Assembly (NCBI GenBank): GCA_018660465.1
Contig: JABJKH010000029.1
Location: 1 to 60,302 of the forward strand
Length of the DNA: 60,302 nt
From: Rhodospirillaceae bacterium
GTDB taxonomy: Bacteria; Pseudomonadota; Alphaproteobacteria; Rhodospirillales; JABJKH01
Direction of reading: 5' to 3'
The notes under the pieces: generated by a model
Database searches by the model: none
Seen by the model: the letters and a program-made list of their open reading frames with translations, nothing else
Told to the model about the DNA's origin: nothing
Made by a program: the position numbers and the translations under genes
Part shown: piece by piece, positions 7,252 to 16,188 of the stretch
Position numbering within the stretch: position 1 is the stretch's first letter
How the letters are laid out: each line of letters begins with the position of its first letter

Positions 7252-8976
7252 GTGAATGATTCCTGGAAAACGATAGAAACGGATCTCTTGCTAATTGGCG
7301 GCGGTGTTGCAGGTTGCATGGCAGCAATTGAAGCCCAAGAGGCCGGACTTGATGTCGTTGTCTGTGAAAAAGGAAAGGTCCTAGATCATACCGGAAGCGT
7401 CGGCTGTGGCGTTGATCAGTACCTTACAATTATGGAGTCAGGCCCCGAGTGGGATACTCCAGAATTTCTTATAAATCACCTTCAAGATTTGACCGACGGC
7501 ATCGTTGATATGGCTGTGTCTAGTAAGGTCATTCGAGAAATGCCCAAAGTTTTGAAAAAAATTGAATCCTTTGGCGTTGATTTTAAAGACCCGGTTACTA
7601 AAGAATATTATCGACTGCGTTCATTTGGCTTACCAGCAACCTATCATATTAATTTCGACGGTACCGATTTTAAGAAAATGATCGGCCAACAAGTTCGACG
7701 TGGTCAGGCGACCGTGCTTATGCGGACAATGGGGGTCCAAGTGCTCACGCATGAGAATAAAGCCTATGGCGCCTTGGCCTTCAATTTTCGGACTGGGGAA
7801 TGGTACGCGATCCGTGCCAAGGCTGTCATGCTCGCGACCGGAGACGTTAATCGGCTGTCTACCAATGCGACGGGGCTCTCATTTGATAGCTGGCATTGTC
7901 CTTATAATACGGGTGATGCACAGGCGATGGGGTACCGTGCAGGGGCTGCCCTGGCCAATATGGAATTTGTTGAAATGAACCTTGTGCCAAAGGGTTTCTC
8001 TGCACAGGGACTCAATGCCTTGGTAAGTTTGGGGGCGCACTTCTTAAACCGTCACGGTGAACGCTTCATGTTCAAATACGACAAACGAGGCGAGAACGCG
8101 CGACGTGCAATTATTACAGATGCCGTCATTACCGAGCACCTGGACGGCAATGGACCCATTTACGTAGATTGCAGTGTGTTATCGGAAAAGGACCTTGATT
8201 TCTTAGAAGAAACGCTGGGAATTGATCGCTATACCATGCCAGCTTTCTATGAACAGAAGAAGCATGACATCCGGACTCAGCCCGTCGAGGTATCAATTTC
8301 TGAACTGAGTATCCGCCGAAGTGGATTGTATTTCCGGGGTAGTGGTCTGGCGGTAGACACGAAGGGCGAAACATCGATCGAAGGATTGTTCGCAGCTGGT
8401 GATTGTTCAACTTGCGGCGGTGGCGTATCGGGTGCTGCGGTCTTGGGATACATTGCTGGGCAAGGGGCGGTGGAGCGTATTCGCAAAGATAAAGGAGCAG
8501 CATTACCCGAGATTGATCAGGACGCCGCTGATGCTATTCGGGCGAGTTCCGGGAGCCACCTTCAACAGCCAGATGGCATACCGTGGCGCGAATTTGAAGC
8601 AGAAGTGCAACGCACCGTTTCTGACTATGCAGGCGTTCGTCGAACGGAAAAGGGACTTAAGTTGGCGCTCGAGACATTGTCCATACTCGAAAAGAAAGAA
8701 CCAACGCTTAAGGCCGATGATATGCACGGTTTGATGCGAGTAAACGAGTCGCAAAATATTCGGCTTAATTCGGAATTAATGGCGACGACATCACTTGCCC
8801 GCCAAGAGACCCGAACAGGAACGGTTCACAACCGGCTCGATTATCCTGACAGCGATGATAGCAATTGGCGAAAGTTTATTGTGGTTGAGCAAGGGGACGA
8901 AGGTCCAAACCTATCTACGTTGGATGCGGACCGCCCCCTATCTGATGCATTTACTCGTGAACAATCGGCAGTGTGA
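7252..8976 (+). CDS. AprA/FrdA-like FAD-dependent oxidoreductase
   Basis: 574 residues starting at GTG 7252 with GGAG seven bases upstream. An FAD-binding Rossmann motif G-G-G-V-A-G-C-M-A-A lies near residue 17 and the C-terminal FAD motif reads G-L-F-A-A-G-D-C-S-T-C-G-G-G-V-S-G-A. The overall pattern is that of the fumarate reductase/succinate dehydrogenase/adenylylsulfate reductase alpha flavoproteins, and the ferredoxin gene 12 bp downstream favours an AprA-like two-subunit arrangement. Because the next genes encode a carboxylate transporter, I infer an organic-acid substrate rather than adenylylsulfate. No sat, aprM or qmo genes are nearby. Confidence 0.75.
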   Translation: MNDSWKTIETDLLLIGGGVAGCMAAIEAQEAGLDVVVCEKGKVLDHTGSVGCGVDQYLTIMESGPEWDTPEFLINHLQDLTDGIVDMAVSSKVIREMPKVLKKIESFGVDFKDPVTKEYYRLRSFGLPATYHINFDGTDFKKMIGQQVRRGQATVLMRTMGVQVLTHENKAYGALAFNFRTGEWYAIRAKAVMLATGDVNRLSTNATGLSFDSWHCPYNTGDAQAMGYRAGAALANMEFVEMNLVPKGFSAQGLNALVSLGAHFLNRHGERFMFKYDKRGENARRAIITDAVITEHLDGNGPIYVDCSVLSEKDLDFLEETLGIDRYTMPAFYEQKKHDIRTQPVEVSISELSIRRSGLYFRGSGLAVDTKGETSIEGLFAAGDCSTCGGGVSGAAVLGYIAGQGAVERIRKDKGAALPEIDQDAADAIRASSGSHLQQPDGIPWREFEAEVQRTVSDYAGVRRTEKGLKLALETLSILEKKEPTLKADDMHGLMRVNESQNIRLNSELMATTSLARQETRTGTVHNRLDYPDSDDSNWRKFIVVEQGDEGPNLSTLDADRPLSDAFTREQSAV

Positions 8977-8988
8977 GGTGACCGCATT

Positions 8989-9273
8989 ATGACTGTAAAT
9001 CCAAATTATTCTCACGTACATAATCCCATTCGGATCAACCCTGATACATGTGTTAAATGTGATCTTTGCGACTGGATATGTCCCGGTGATCTCATTTTTC
9101 ACGAAGATGGAAACCGCGATAAATTACCTGTCGTGATGTATCCAGATGAATGTTGGTATTGCGGTTTGTGCCAAAAAGTTTGCCCAACAGATGCCATTAC
9201 GGTGATTTTTCCCGAAGAAATGATAAACTGCACGACAGATGTTATGACCCTGTTGGGGAAGGTCGATGACTAA
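8989..9273 (+). CDS. 2[4Fe-4S] ferredoxin, likely electron partner of the flavoprotein
   Basis: 94 residues with two complete cluster motifs: C-V-K-C-D-L-C-D-W-I-C-P and C-W-Y-C-G-L-C-Q-K-V-C-P. The layout (short N-terminus, two CxxCxxCxxxCP sites, about 30-residue tail) resembles AprB-type beta subunits more than free ferredoxins. It follows the flavoprotein by 12 bp in the same operon, so it probably accepts or donates the electrons of the FAD enzyme. No membrane segment is present, so the onward electron partner is unknown. Confidence 0.85.
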   Translation: MTVNPNYSHVHNPIRINPDTCVKCDLCDWICPGDLIFHEDGNRDKLPVVMYPDECWYCGLCQKVCPTDAITVIFPEEMINCTTDVMTLLGKVDD

Positions 9274-9306
9274 GTTGCGGGATAGTATTGTTGGGGGGCG
9301 GCAGAA

Positions 9307-10830
9307 ATGATTGATGCAATCTTTGCTGGTCTTTTCGCTGTGCTGACACCGCAAGCAATTCTGTTTACTATTATTGGTGTCGTCTATGGAATTATAATCG
9401 GTATTTTGCCGGGACTTGGTGGCATTGTTGCCATGGCTCTTTTGCTTCCGTTTACTTATGGCTATGAAGTGGCGGCTATGCTGGCGCTTCTTTTAAGTGC
9501 CCACATAGCGACCATATGGGGTTCATCTGTCACCGGCATTTTGTTCGGAATACCCGGAGCAGCAAAAAGCTTAGCGTCAATATTTGATGGCTACCCCCTT
9601 ACGCAAAAAGGCCAAGCAAGCCGGGCCTTAGGTGCTTCGGCGACGGCAGCGTTGCTTGGCGGTATCTTCGGCGCAATCTGCTTGGCTGTTAGTATTCCTG
9701 TTGTACGCCCAATAATGCTAGCGTTCGGCCCACCAGAATTTCTTATGATGGCGCTCTGGGGTTTAACCATCATCGCGACATTTAGTGAAGGCTCTATGCT
9801 TAAGGGGCTTATGGCTGCTGCATTTGGTGTACTCATAGCCTTTTCGGGTATGGACCCTATTACAGGAACACCCAGATTTACATTCGATACCGTATTTTTA
9901 CTTGATGGCATCTCATTTCCCGTTGCGATGATTGGCCTCTTTGCCGTTTCTGAAATGATGAAGCTATACGTAAAAGGAGGTTCAATCATTGACCGAGATA
10001 TTAGCGGAGAAACAAGTTCAGTTTTGGATGGCGTAAAGGATGCATTCCGCCATTGGGGACTGGTAATGCGGTCCAGCTTACTTGGGCTTTGGATTGGCGT
10101 TCTACCTGGTATTGGCGCCAGTGTGGGTGGAATTGCCGCATACGCTCAGGCCGTACAAACCTCTAAAACGCCGGAACGGTTTGGGCGCGGCGCAATTGAA
10201 GGGGTAATTGCGCCGGATGCAACAGTAGGGGCCAACGAAGGTGGCGGTCTTATGCCGACGTTGGCATTTGGGATACCGGGCGGCGAGAGTATGGCAATCT
10301 TACTTGTCGCGTTTATCGGCATGGGCATTACACCAGGGCCCGAAATGTTAACACATAATCTCGACCTCGTATTTAGCATGGTTTGGATTGTCGTAATAGC
10401 AAACATCGTGACGTCCGTGTTCGGTTTGGCGATTTCACCTTGGCTTGCTCGTCTTCCAAGTATGAATCCGAATTTAATGATTCCGATGGTCTTGTCTGTT
10501 TGTTTCGTTGGCGCGTTTGCAACACGCGGACAATGGGAAGACGTCATCGTTGCTGCCGGGTTCGGCATCGTCGGATTTTTTATGGATAAGTACCACTATT
10601 CGAGAGCTAATTTTGTTATCGGTATGGTGCTGGCTGACATGATCGAGCGCAATCTGCATATATCACTTACCTTGCATGGCAATGACTTTATCTTCACTCA
10701 GCCGATCGCGTTGGTCATGTTTATTTTTATTATTGTGACTACCGCATTACCCTTCATTCGAAACTGGCGCAAAAAACGCGCGCAAGTAGATCAAGACGCA
10801 AGTGCACGATTAGATGGAGGCGCGTCATGA
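9307..10830 (+). CDS. Tripartite tricarboxylate transporter permease, TctA family
   Basis: 507 residues, highly hydrophobic, about 10-12 membrane helices. It has the duplicated glycine-rich signature of TctA: G-I-I-I-G-I-L-P-G-L-G-G near residue 28 and L-W-I-G-V-L-P-G-I-G-A-S-V-G-G near 263. TctA is the large membrane subunit of TTT carriers, which take up carboxylates using an ion gradient and a periplasmic binding protein. Its 3' end overlaps the TctB start by four bases (10827-10830). The charged C-terminus K-K-R-A-Q-V-D-Q-D is cytoplasmic. Confidence 0.93.
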   Translation: MIDAIFAGLFAVLTPQAILFTIIGVVYGIIIGILPGLGGIVAMALLLPFTYGYEVAAMLALLLSAHIATIWGSSVTGILFGIPGAAKSLASIFDGYPLTQKGQASRALGASATAALLGGIFGAICLAVSIPVVRPIMLAFGPPEFLMMALWGLTIIATFSEGSMLKGLMAAAFGVLIAFSGMDPITGTPRFTFDTVFLLDGISFPVAMIGLFAVSEMMKLYVKGGSIIDRDISGETSSVLDGVKDAFRHWGLVMRSSLLGLWIGVLPGIGASVGGIAAYAQAVQTSKTPERFGRGAIEGVIAPDATVGANEGGGLMPTLAFGIPGGESMAILLVAFIGMGITPGPEMLTHNLDLVFSMVWIVVIANIVTSVFGLAISPWLARLPSMNPNLMIPMVLSVCFVGAFATRGQWEDVIVAAGFGIVGFFMDKYHYSRANFVIGMVLADMIERNLHISLTLHGNDFIFTQPIALVMFIFIIVTTALPFIRNWRKKRAQVDQDASARLDGGAS

Positions 10831-11381
10831 GCCGCCATACCCAAGAAAATATTGTCATATTGATCATTCTCGGATTTTTCACAGCAGTGCTGGTGACCAG
10901 TTTGGACTTTAGCCCCCGAGCACGCCTCGTGCCAATTCCGATTGCTACGTTGGGAATTGTCTTAGGCGTCGTGCAATTGATTTGGCAGAATCTTCAGTCC
11001 GATGAAGAACTAAATATCGATTTGCTTGAATTCCTTACTAAGGGGAACAGTGGACCGGCAGCACAAGAACAGTTGCCGGAAGAAACATTGCCTAGTTCAG
11101 ATAGCGGTTCTTCGAATTTACAGGGCCGGCCTGTAACGCACGCTTTGGGGATGGTCGCTGGCTTTGTTAGTATAATTCTATTGATTGGCCCGATGCCTTC
11201 AATTTACATATTTACTGCTACTTATTTTATATTAAGTAAGCACTATACGAAACCAATGAGCTTGATATACGCTTTGATATTTTCGATTAGCGTTTATTTG
11301 CTATTTGTCGTTGGGCTGGAACTTCAGCTTTATCATGGAATTTTTCAGCCCACCGTCGATTGGTACTATGAAACTTTTTAA
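10827..11381 (+). CDS. Tripartite tricarboxylate transporter small subunit, TctB family
   Basis: 184 residues with two hydrophobic segments near the N-terminus (about 10-28 and 37-52), a hydrophilic Glu/Ser/Gly-rich middle, and two more helices at the C-terminus, the usual four-helix TctB plan. It starts at the ATGA overlap with tctA. TctB is needed for transport but its exact job is not well defined. The middle loop (about 60-100) is longer and more acidic than in many relatives. Confidence 0.85.
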   Translation: MSRHTQENIVILIILGFFTAVLVTSLDFSPRARLVPIPIATLGIVLGVVQLIWQNLQSDEELNIDLLEFLTKGNSGPAAQEQLPEETLPSSDSGSSNLQGRPVTHALGMVAGFVSIILLIGPMPSIYIFTATYFILSKHYTKPMSLIYALIFSISVYLLFVVGLELQLYHGIFQPTVDWYYETF

Positions 11382-11439
11382 CGTGGTTAGACGATCAAGA
11401 AACGAAGACAACATAACTCAAACAGAGGAGGATACGAAG

Positions 11440-12456
11440 ATGAAAACTCGATTGAAGACATTAGCTGTGGCCGCCGTTGTATTAAGCACTGTTGCTATTT
11501 CTGCGCCGCCCGTTGTTCAAGCGGCAGATTATTATAAAGGTAAGGTCATCACCTTAATTGTGCCCAACAGCCCAAGTGGTCGCATGACTCGGTACGCCCG
11601 GACTTATGCACCCTTTATCGCAAAATACACCGGCGCAAAGAGCGTGCGTGTGGTTAATAAAAAAGGCGGCGGCGGCGTAAAGGGAACAAATTATCTGTGG
11701 TCACAAAAGCCTGATGGTAAGACCATTGCTTTTACAAGTGTCCCGACATTAATTTTGGCCCAACTTTCAGGCAGTAAAGCAGTTAAGTTTGACGCCACTA
11801 AATTTGTTTATCTCGGCCGTGCTGCAACGGAACCACGGACTTTATTGGCAGGAAAGAAATCAGGTATTAAGACAGTCGCTGATTTGAAAAATCTTAAACG
11901 ACCGCTTGTTTCTGCGTCTCAGGGTACAGATGAGGATTTCTACATCATTGCCATTTTGGCCAATGCCTTGGGAATCAAAGTTAAGTTCGTAACCGGATAT
12001 GAAGGCATGAACGACATCAGTCTTGCAACAATCAAAGGCGATAGCGATGCGTACATGGTTTCCTATCGCTCCGCCCGGGGAGCGATCAAGACCGGAGATC
12101 TCGTCCCCGTAGTCATGATTTGGGATAAGCGTGTTAAGGACCATCCTGATGTCCAAAATGCGTTGGAAATTGTATCCGGAAAATCTAAAGAAGCGGTCCA
12201 AGCGGTTGTCAATATGATGACCATGCACAGAGGATTTTTCGGCCCTCCAGGTATGAATAAAGAAGCAACTAAAGCTTTGCGTGATGCAATTTGGAAGGCT
12301 GCTCATGACCCAGAATTAATTGCTGAACAAAAAAAGAAACGGCAAGTTCACTTGCCGTCTCATGGGGATGATGAGCAAAAGAAAATTGCTCAGATTACTG
12401 CAGCGAGTCAGGGCATTAAGCCAATCTTGGCACAAGCTTTGGACTCAATTAAATAA
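11440..12456 (+). CDS. Tripartite tricarboxylate transporter substrate-binding protein, TctC/Bug family
   Basis: 338 residues. A signal peptide ends near P-V-V-Q-A-A-D (about residue 30). The mature start Y-Y-K-G-K-V-I-T-L-I-V-P and the motif G-G-G-G-V-K-G-T-N-Y-L are typical of Bug receptors, which bind carboxylates in the periplasm and deliver them to TctAB. I chose ATG 11440 because AGGAGG lies eight bases before it; an upstream in-frame start overlapping tctB lacks this. As last gene of the operon it is followed by an inverted repeat. Ligand not predictable from sequence. Confidence 0.9.
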   Translation: MKTRLKTLAVAAVVLSTVAISAPPVVQAADYYKGKVITLIVPNSPSGRMTRYARTYAPFIAKYTGAKSVRVVNKKGGGGVKGTNYLWSQKPDGKTIAFTSVPTLILAQLSGSKAVKFDATKFVYLGRAATEPRTLLAGKKSGIKTVADLKNLKRPLVSASQGTDEDFYIIAILANALGIKVKFVTGYEGMNDISLATIKGDSDAYMVSYRSARGAIKTGDLVPVVMIWDKRVKDHPDVQNALEIVSGKSKEAVQAVVNMMTMHRGFFGPPGMNKEATKALRDAIWKAAHDPELIAEQKKKRQVHLPSHGDDEQKKIAQITAASQGIKPILAQALDSIK

Positions 12457-12466
12457 ATCAAAAATT

Positions 12467-12499
12467 CCACCGGCTATCTGATTTGTGGATAGTCGGTGG
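12467..12499. terminator. Inverted repeat after the TTT operon, probable terminator
   Basis: CCACCGGCTATC (12467-12478) pairs with GATAGTCGGTGG (12488-12499) across a 9-nt loop, with one G-U pair. It begins 10 bases after the TctC stop. The U-tract is only good on the minus strand (AATTTTTG), so it may be bidirectional or an RNA-stabilising 3' stem. The remaining bases to 12918 hold no gene I can support. Confidence 0.5.
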
Positions 12500-12918
12500 A
12501 GTACTTGATTCATTAAAATTAGGTCTTAGTTGTTAGAGTTGGACCAATTAGTCCTGAAGATTATCTTTAAAATTATTACCAATTTTATTCTGAACTAAAT
12601 CTAAGGATTCGTTGAACCTGGGTCATACAATTCCTGGCTTTCACTGGATCAGTATCGAGATTTAGTAAGTAGGCGGTCATGGTCATAGGTCTTAGCAAGG
12701 AGAAAATCTATAAGCCTAGCGCCATGGGAAAATATGAAGATTTGTGCGGTGCCAAGAATGTAAGGTGCAATATCAAGTTTATGTATGACATTTTGAAAAT
12801 TGGAAAATTCTTGTGCATCAACTAAGAAGAACAATCTTAGCTGCTAAATCGAAAACCGTGACGCCGAAATATTGACCGATAAAATTTTGATGTATACAGA
12901 GAAAATAGAGGGTATCTT

Positions 12919-13752
12919 ATGATCTTTTCAGTGCGAGTCCTAAGGGCCTCAGTTGTATTTTCTATCTTCGTATTGAGTTTCAGCACGGTTACCCAGGCCG
13001 AGACGAAAATGATATTTATTCCTGGCGGCTCATTTCTGATGGGCAACGATAACAGTCTTGTGGATGAGCAACCTAGCCATAAAGTTGCAGTTCATTCCTT
13101 CTTTCTGGACAGAACTGAAGTGACGAATGCTCAGCTTGCAGAGTACCTAAATAAGCATGGCCACAAAGGTCCCAAAGGCGAGCGATATTTTGACCTTGAT
13201 GACAGCGACGCCCGCATCAAGCGACAGAAAGATGGCAAATACGTCCCATTTGAAGGACATGATCGAATGCCGGTCGTAGAAGTCAGTTGGCTTGGCGCAC
13301 GAGACTATTGTGCTTGGCTTGGAAAGCGATTGCCAACTGAGGCAGAATGGGAATTTGCCGCCCGCGGCCCCGAAGGCCGAACCTATCCTTGGGGCAATGA
13401 AGCCCCCGATAAAACGCGGGCGCATTTCGGTCATCCATGGGGTAAAATGGCGCCGGTCGACGCCTATCCGAAGGGGGGCACCCCCGAAGGAGTCCTGGGT
13501 CTAGCAGGTAATGTGCATGAATGGACTTCCAGTGCGTCAGAGCACTATCCCTATAGGGCCGATGATGGGCGTGAAGAAATGAATTATTACGCCGATCGAG
13601 TTACCCGAGGTGCTACTCATGATAGCCCTGTCGACGAAACAATCTCTACATGGCGCGGTCAAACTGTTTCCAGAAATCCAATGGCAGGCCATCACGGCAT
13701 CGGGTTTCGGTGTGCACGGTCAGCCAAGGTGACTGCCTTAGATCTGAAATAA
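12919..13752 (+). CDS. Secreted SUMF1/FGE-fold protein
   Basis: 277 residues. A signal peptide ends near V-T-Q-A-E (about residue 31), then the formylglycine-generating-enzyme fold runs to the end: F-I-P-G-G-S-F-L-M-G near the start, D-R-T-E-V-T-N, L-P-T-E-A-E-W-E-F-A-A-R-G, Y-P-W-G, G-N-V-H-E-W and G-F-R-C-A. True FGEs use a cysteine pair in the R-G-G-S-x-x-C segment; here that region reads R-G-A-T-H-D-S-P with no Cys, so it is unlikely to oxidise sulfatase cysteines. No sulfatase is nearby. A GAGGG site six bases from the ATG supports the start. Function unknown. Confidence 0.8.
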   Translation: MIFSVRVLRASVVFSIFVLSFSTVTQAETKMIFIPGGSFLMGNDNSLVDEQPSHKVAVHSFFLDRTEVTNAQLAEYLNKHGHKGPKGERYFDLDDSDARIKRQKDGKYVPFEGHDRMPVVEVSWLGARDYCAWLGKRLPTEAEWEFAARGPEGRTYPWGNEAPDKTRAHFGHPWGKMAPVDAYPKGGTPEGVLGLAGNVHEWTSSASEHYPYRADDGREEMNYYADRVTRGATHDSPVDETISTWRGQTVSRNPMAGHHGIGFRCARSAKVTALDLK

Positions 13753-13966
13753 ATTTATTTCGATATCGTACGATTATAAGGTAATAATTGGCAACGCCAT
13801 AACCTAGTTACTCTCGGGTGCCCCGAACCCCAATAAATGAATCGTATTACTTTCCGGCAGATATCAAGGGGAAATAGGTTGGCCAGAGCGATTGAAATCG
13901 ATGAAACTTAAAACCTTGTTAAATTCATCGTTGCTTCATGACGGCATCGCGACATGTCAAATTACG

Positions 13967-14070
13967 GCAACGAAAACCTAAACGTTAAATTTTTATTTTA
14001 TTTTTCTAATGTCCGGATCTGGCTATTAGCAGCCTAAAGAGAATGGGGCAGAACATGTCCGCTCTGCCCC
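13967..14070. repeat. Dispersed intergenic repeat, copy R5, with strong hairpin
   Basis: It keeps AATTACGGCAAC, TTTTTCTAAT, GTCCGGATCTGGCTATTAGC of the family, and ends in a perfect 8-bp stem GGGGCAGA (14045-14052) / TCTGCCCC (14063-14070). The end lies seven bases from the stop codon of the integrase remnant, so on the minus strand the hairpin would sit directly after that gene and could act as its terminator. The rest of 13753-14076 holds no supported gene. Confidence 0.65.
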
Positions 14071-14076
14071 CTAAAA

Positions 14077-14193
14077 TCAGACGTCTACCTTTTCGGCAAT
14101 AGCTAAAGCGTCATCAACTTCTATTCCCAAGTATCTGACGGTGCTCTCAACCTTGGTATGCCCTAGTAGAAGCTGAACGGCTCGAAGGTTACC
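14077..14193 (-). pseudogene. Tyrosine recombinase/integrase, C-terminal remnant
   Basis: On the minus strand, in a frame different from the chemoreceptor, the sequence encodes [17 protein letters not shown] and ends in ...A-L-A-I-A-E-K-V-D-V at TGA 14077. This is the C-terminus of a phage-type integrase, with the L-L-G-H-T box and the catalytic Tyr in V-R-Y-L-G. Only 38 residues remain. Similarity begins abruptly at 14193, exactly where the chemoreceptor reading loses its usual ending, so this is a recombination or deletion junction. Confidence 0.8.
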
Positions 14194-15848
14194 CGAATAG
14201 ATTTAGCAGAAGAAGTCGCTGACGAATGAGTCAAACCACCGACGCTATCGAGCACAATATTTGCATCCACGCTCACTGTAGATACGGTACGGGCAATCTC
14301 ATTGGTTGTTGAGTTTTGTTCTTCAACTGCGCTGGAGATTGTGGCCGACATGGAATTTATTTCGCCAATTACATTTCTGATGCGCTCAATTGACTCGACC
14401 GTTTTTCCGGTGGCCCCCTGAACATTGCCGATTATTGATGAAATTTGTTCTGTTGCTTTGGCTGTCTGGCTTGCAAGGTTTTTGACCTCCGAAGCCACGA
14501 CTGCAAAACCTTTTCCGGCATCACCGGCACGGGCAGCTTCGATGGTTGCGTTCAGCGCTAAAAGGTTCGTCTGATCCGCAATGTCAGAGATCATACCTAC
14601 AACTTCACCAATTTTTTGGCTTTCTTCATCCAATCCCTGAACCATTTCCGTTGCTTGATCAACTTCAGCAACCGCTGAGGCCGAAATCGATGCAGATTGT
14701 GAAACTTGTGACGAAATTTCAGATACGGACGCAGACAGCTGCTCCGCCGCTGCTGAGGTTGACTCCACACTACCTGACGTCCGCTCAGCCGCCATAGCGA
14801 CTTCAAAGGATCGACTGCCAGCCTTTCCGGTATCATCGCTCGCGCCCGTGGCGGCGGCTTTGATACGATTAGAGGCATTTGTGACCTGTAAAATCAAATC
14901 GTCTGCTTTTATCTGAAAGTCAGCAACTAGGTTTTCAACCTTTTGGGCGCGCTCCAGCTTACTGGCTTCAGCAGTTAGCTGGTCCTCCGTCATTTGCTTA
15001 GCCTTAATCATGTTTAGTTTAAAAATTTCGACCGCCTTAGCCATGAGTCCGACCTCGTCTCCACGGTCATTCGCTGTAACCTCAACAGATAAATCTCCAT
15101 CTGCGAGTGTATGCATTGTCCCGGTTATTTCGGTGATTGGCTTTGAAATATTTCGCGCCAAGTAAAAACAAAGCGCAATAATGCCGGCCAGGATAGCGGC
15201 GATGATCCCGATAATCGTTACGGACAAGGTGGTCCCATTTGCCAACTGGGAATCTATATTGGCGTTGACCTCCAAAATCCCTCTGACGTCTCCTAGCTTC
15301 CAACCTGTCTTCGGTGTATCGGGGTGCCCATTGTGACAATTAACGCATCCTTGGGCGACCATCTTGTCGGCAATAGCGACACGAACAATTTCCTTGCCAT
15401 TAATCGTCGCCTGCCTGGAAAAAATCTTATTTGGATTGGCGTTGATATACTTCCAGGCTTCCGTCTGAAAGGGGTCTAGCTTACGGTCCTTTCGGTTCGG
15501 GAATGGAAAGGCGCTGTATAGCTTTACTGTGGTGTCACGCTTTGAAAGAGCAGCACTCAAATCATGAATCATCGTCGCAGGAAGGGGAATGGATTTTTCC
15601 TCTTTCGCGTGATTTATCGATGGTTTGAGATTGCCGTCCGCGAGGACTTTTTTGATGATGTTCTGAACATAATATTTACGTAATGCCTTGAATTGACTGA
15701 CCGTTTCCGAGGCCGAATGGACGGCCTCTTTTCGCGCGTTATCAGAAATCATACCTGGGAGGATAATCCATATTAAGGCAATTCCGATGAATAATAGAAA
15801 GGGGATGGGAACCGTAAGTTTCCAAACAAGGCCCTTGTTCGCGAACAT
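14163..15848 (-). CDS. Methyl-accepting chemotaxis protein with periplasmic heme-type (Tll0287-like) sensor
   Basis: 561 residues. TM1 at about 10-31, then a periplasmic domain containing C168-V-N-C171-H172 in a Tll0287/DUF3365-like context (C-x-x-C-H, then G-W-K-L-G-D-V-R-G), which binds c-type heme in known relatives. TM2 is at about 208-231, HAMP about 231-285, and an intact signalling hairpin ([15 protein letters not shown]) to about 540. It should report redox state or a heme ligand to CheA. The last nine residues (T-F-E-P-F-S-F-Y after S-I-R-V) are foreign: they are integrase DNA read out of frame. The core signalling region is complete, so function may be kept. Confidence 0.88.
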   Translation of the reverse strand: MFANKGLVWKLTVPIPFLLFIGIALIWIILPGMISDNARKEAVHSASETVSQFKALRKYYVQNIIKKVLADGNLKPSINHAKEEKSIPLPATMIHDLSAALSKRDTTVKLYSAFPFPNRKDRKLDPFQTEAWKYINANPNKIFSRQATINGKEIVRVAIADKMVAQGCVNCHNGHPDTPKTGWKLGDVRGILEVNANIDSQLANGTTLSVTIIGIIAAILAGIIALCFYLARNISKPITEITGTMHTLADGDLSVEVTANDRGDEVGLMAKAVEIFKLNMIKAKQMTEDQLTAEASKLERAQKVENLVADFQIKADDLILQVTNASNRIKAAATGASDDTGKAGSRSFEVAMAAERTSGSVESTSAAAEQLSASVSEISSQVSQSASISASAVAEVDQATEMVQGLDEESQKIGEVVGMISDIADQTNLLALNATIEAARAGDAGKGFAVVASEVKNLASQTAKATEQISSIIGNVQGATGKTVESIERIRNVIGEINSMSATISSAVEEQNSTTNEIARTVSTVSVDANIVLDSVGGLTHSSATSSAKSIRVTFEPFSFY

Positions 15849-16188
15849 GGCAATTACTCCTCTAAATATTCAAAATTCGTATTAAAATTTTGGCTGGTTT
15901 AAACGCTTTTTTTAACAAGATAATTCCGAAATAGGTGCCGCTTCTAACTTTAATAATGAGTGTTATTTGCAATTATCAAACTATCACATGGGAAGGATTT
16001 AATTTGAATCAATATTTTGTTATCAAAACCCTACAAAAAGTGATTTGTCTGCAGGACATTCTGCGGGGTCTTACATCGCCCCTTAAATCCACAAATAAAC
16101 TCAGTCCTTGCACAGACACCCAATATTTCCGTTTAATACACTCATAACCTCCAGACGGCGTTTCATGGGATTAAGAAGGGACAAAGAC
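15849..16188. other. Intergenic region between divergent genes
   Basis: 340 A+T-rich bases between the chemoreceptor start and the small hypothetical gene. They should contain promoters for both directions, but I see no operator or RNA gene that I can support. Confidence 0.4.

Noticed and set aside
7252-9273. Dissimilatory sulfur oxidation locus (aprAB)
   Set aside because: No sat, aprM, qmo, dsr or sox genes nearby, and the operon continues into a carboxylate transporter.
12649-12834. Small minus-strand open frame after the TTT operon
   Set aside because: Poor start context, no recognisable motif and A+T-rich composition like non-coding sequence.
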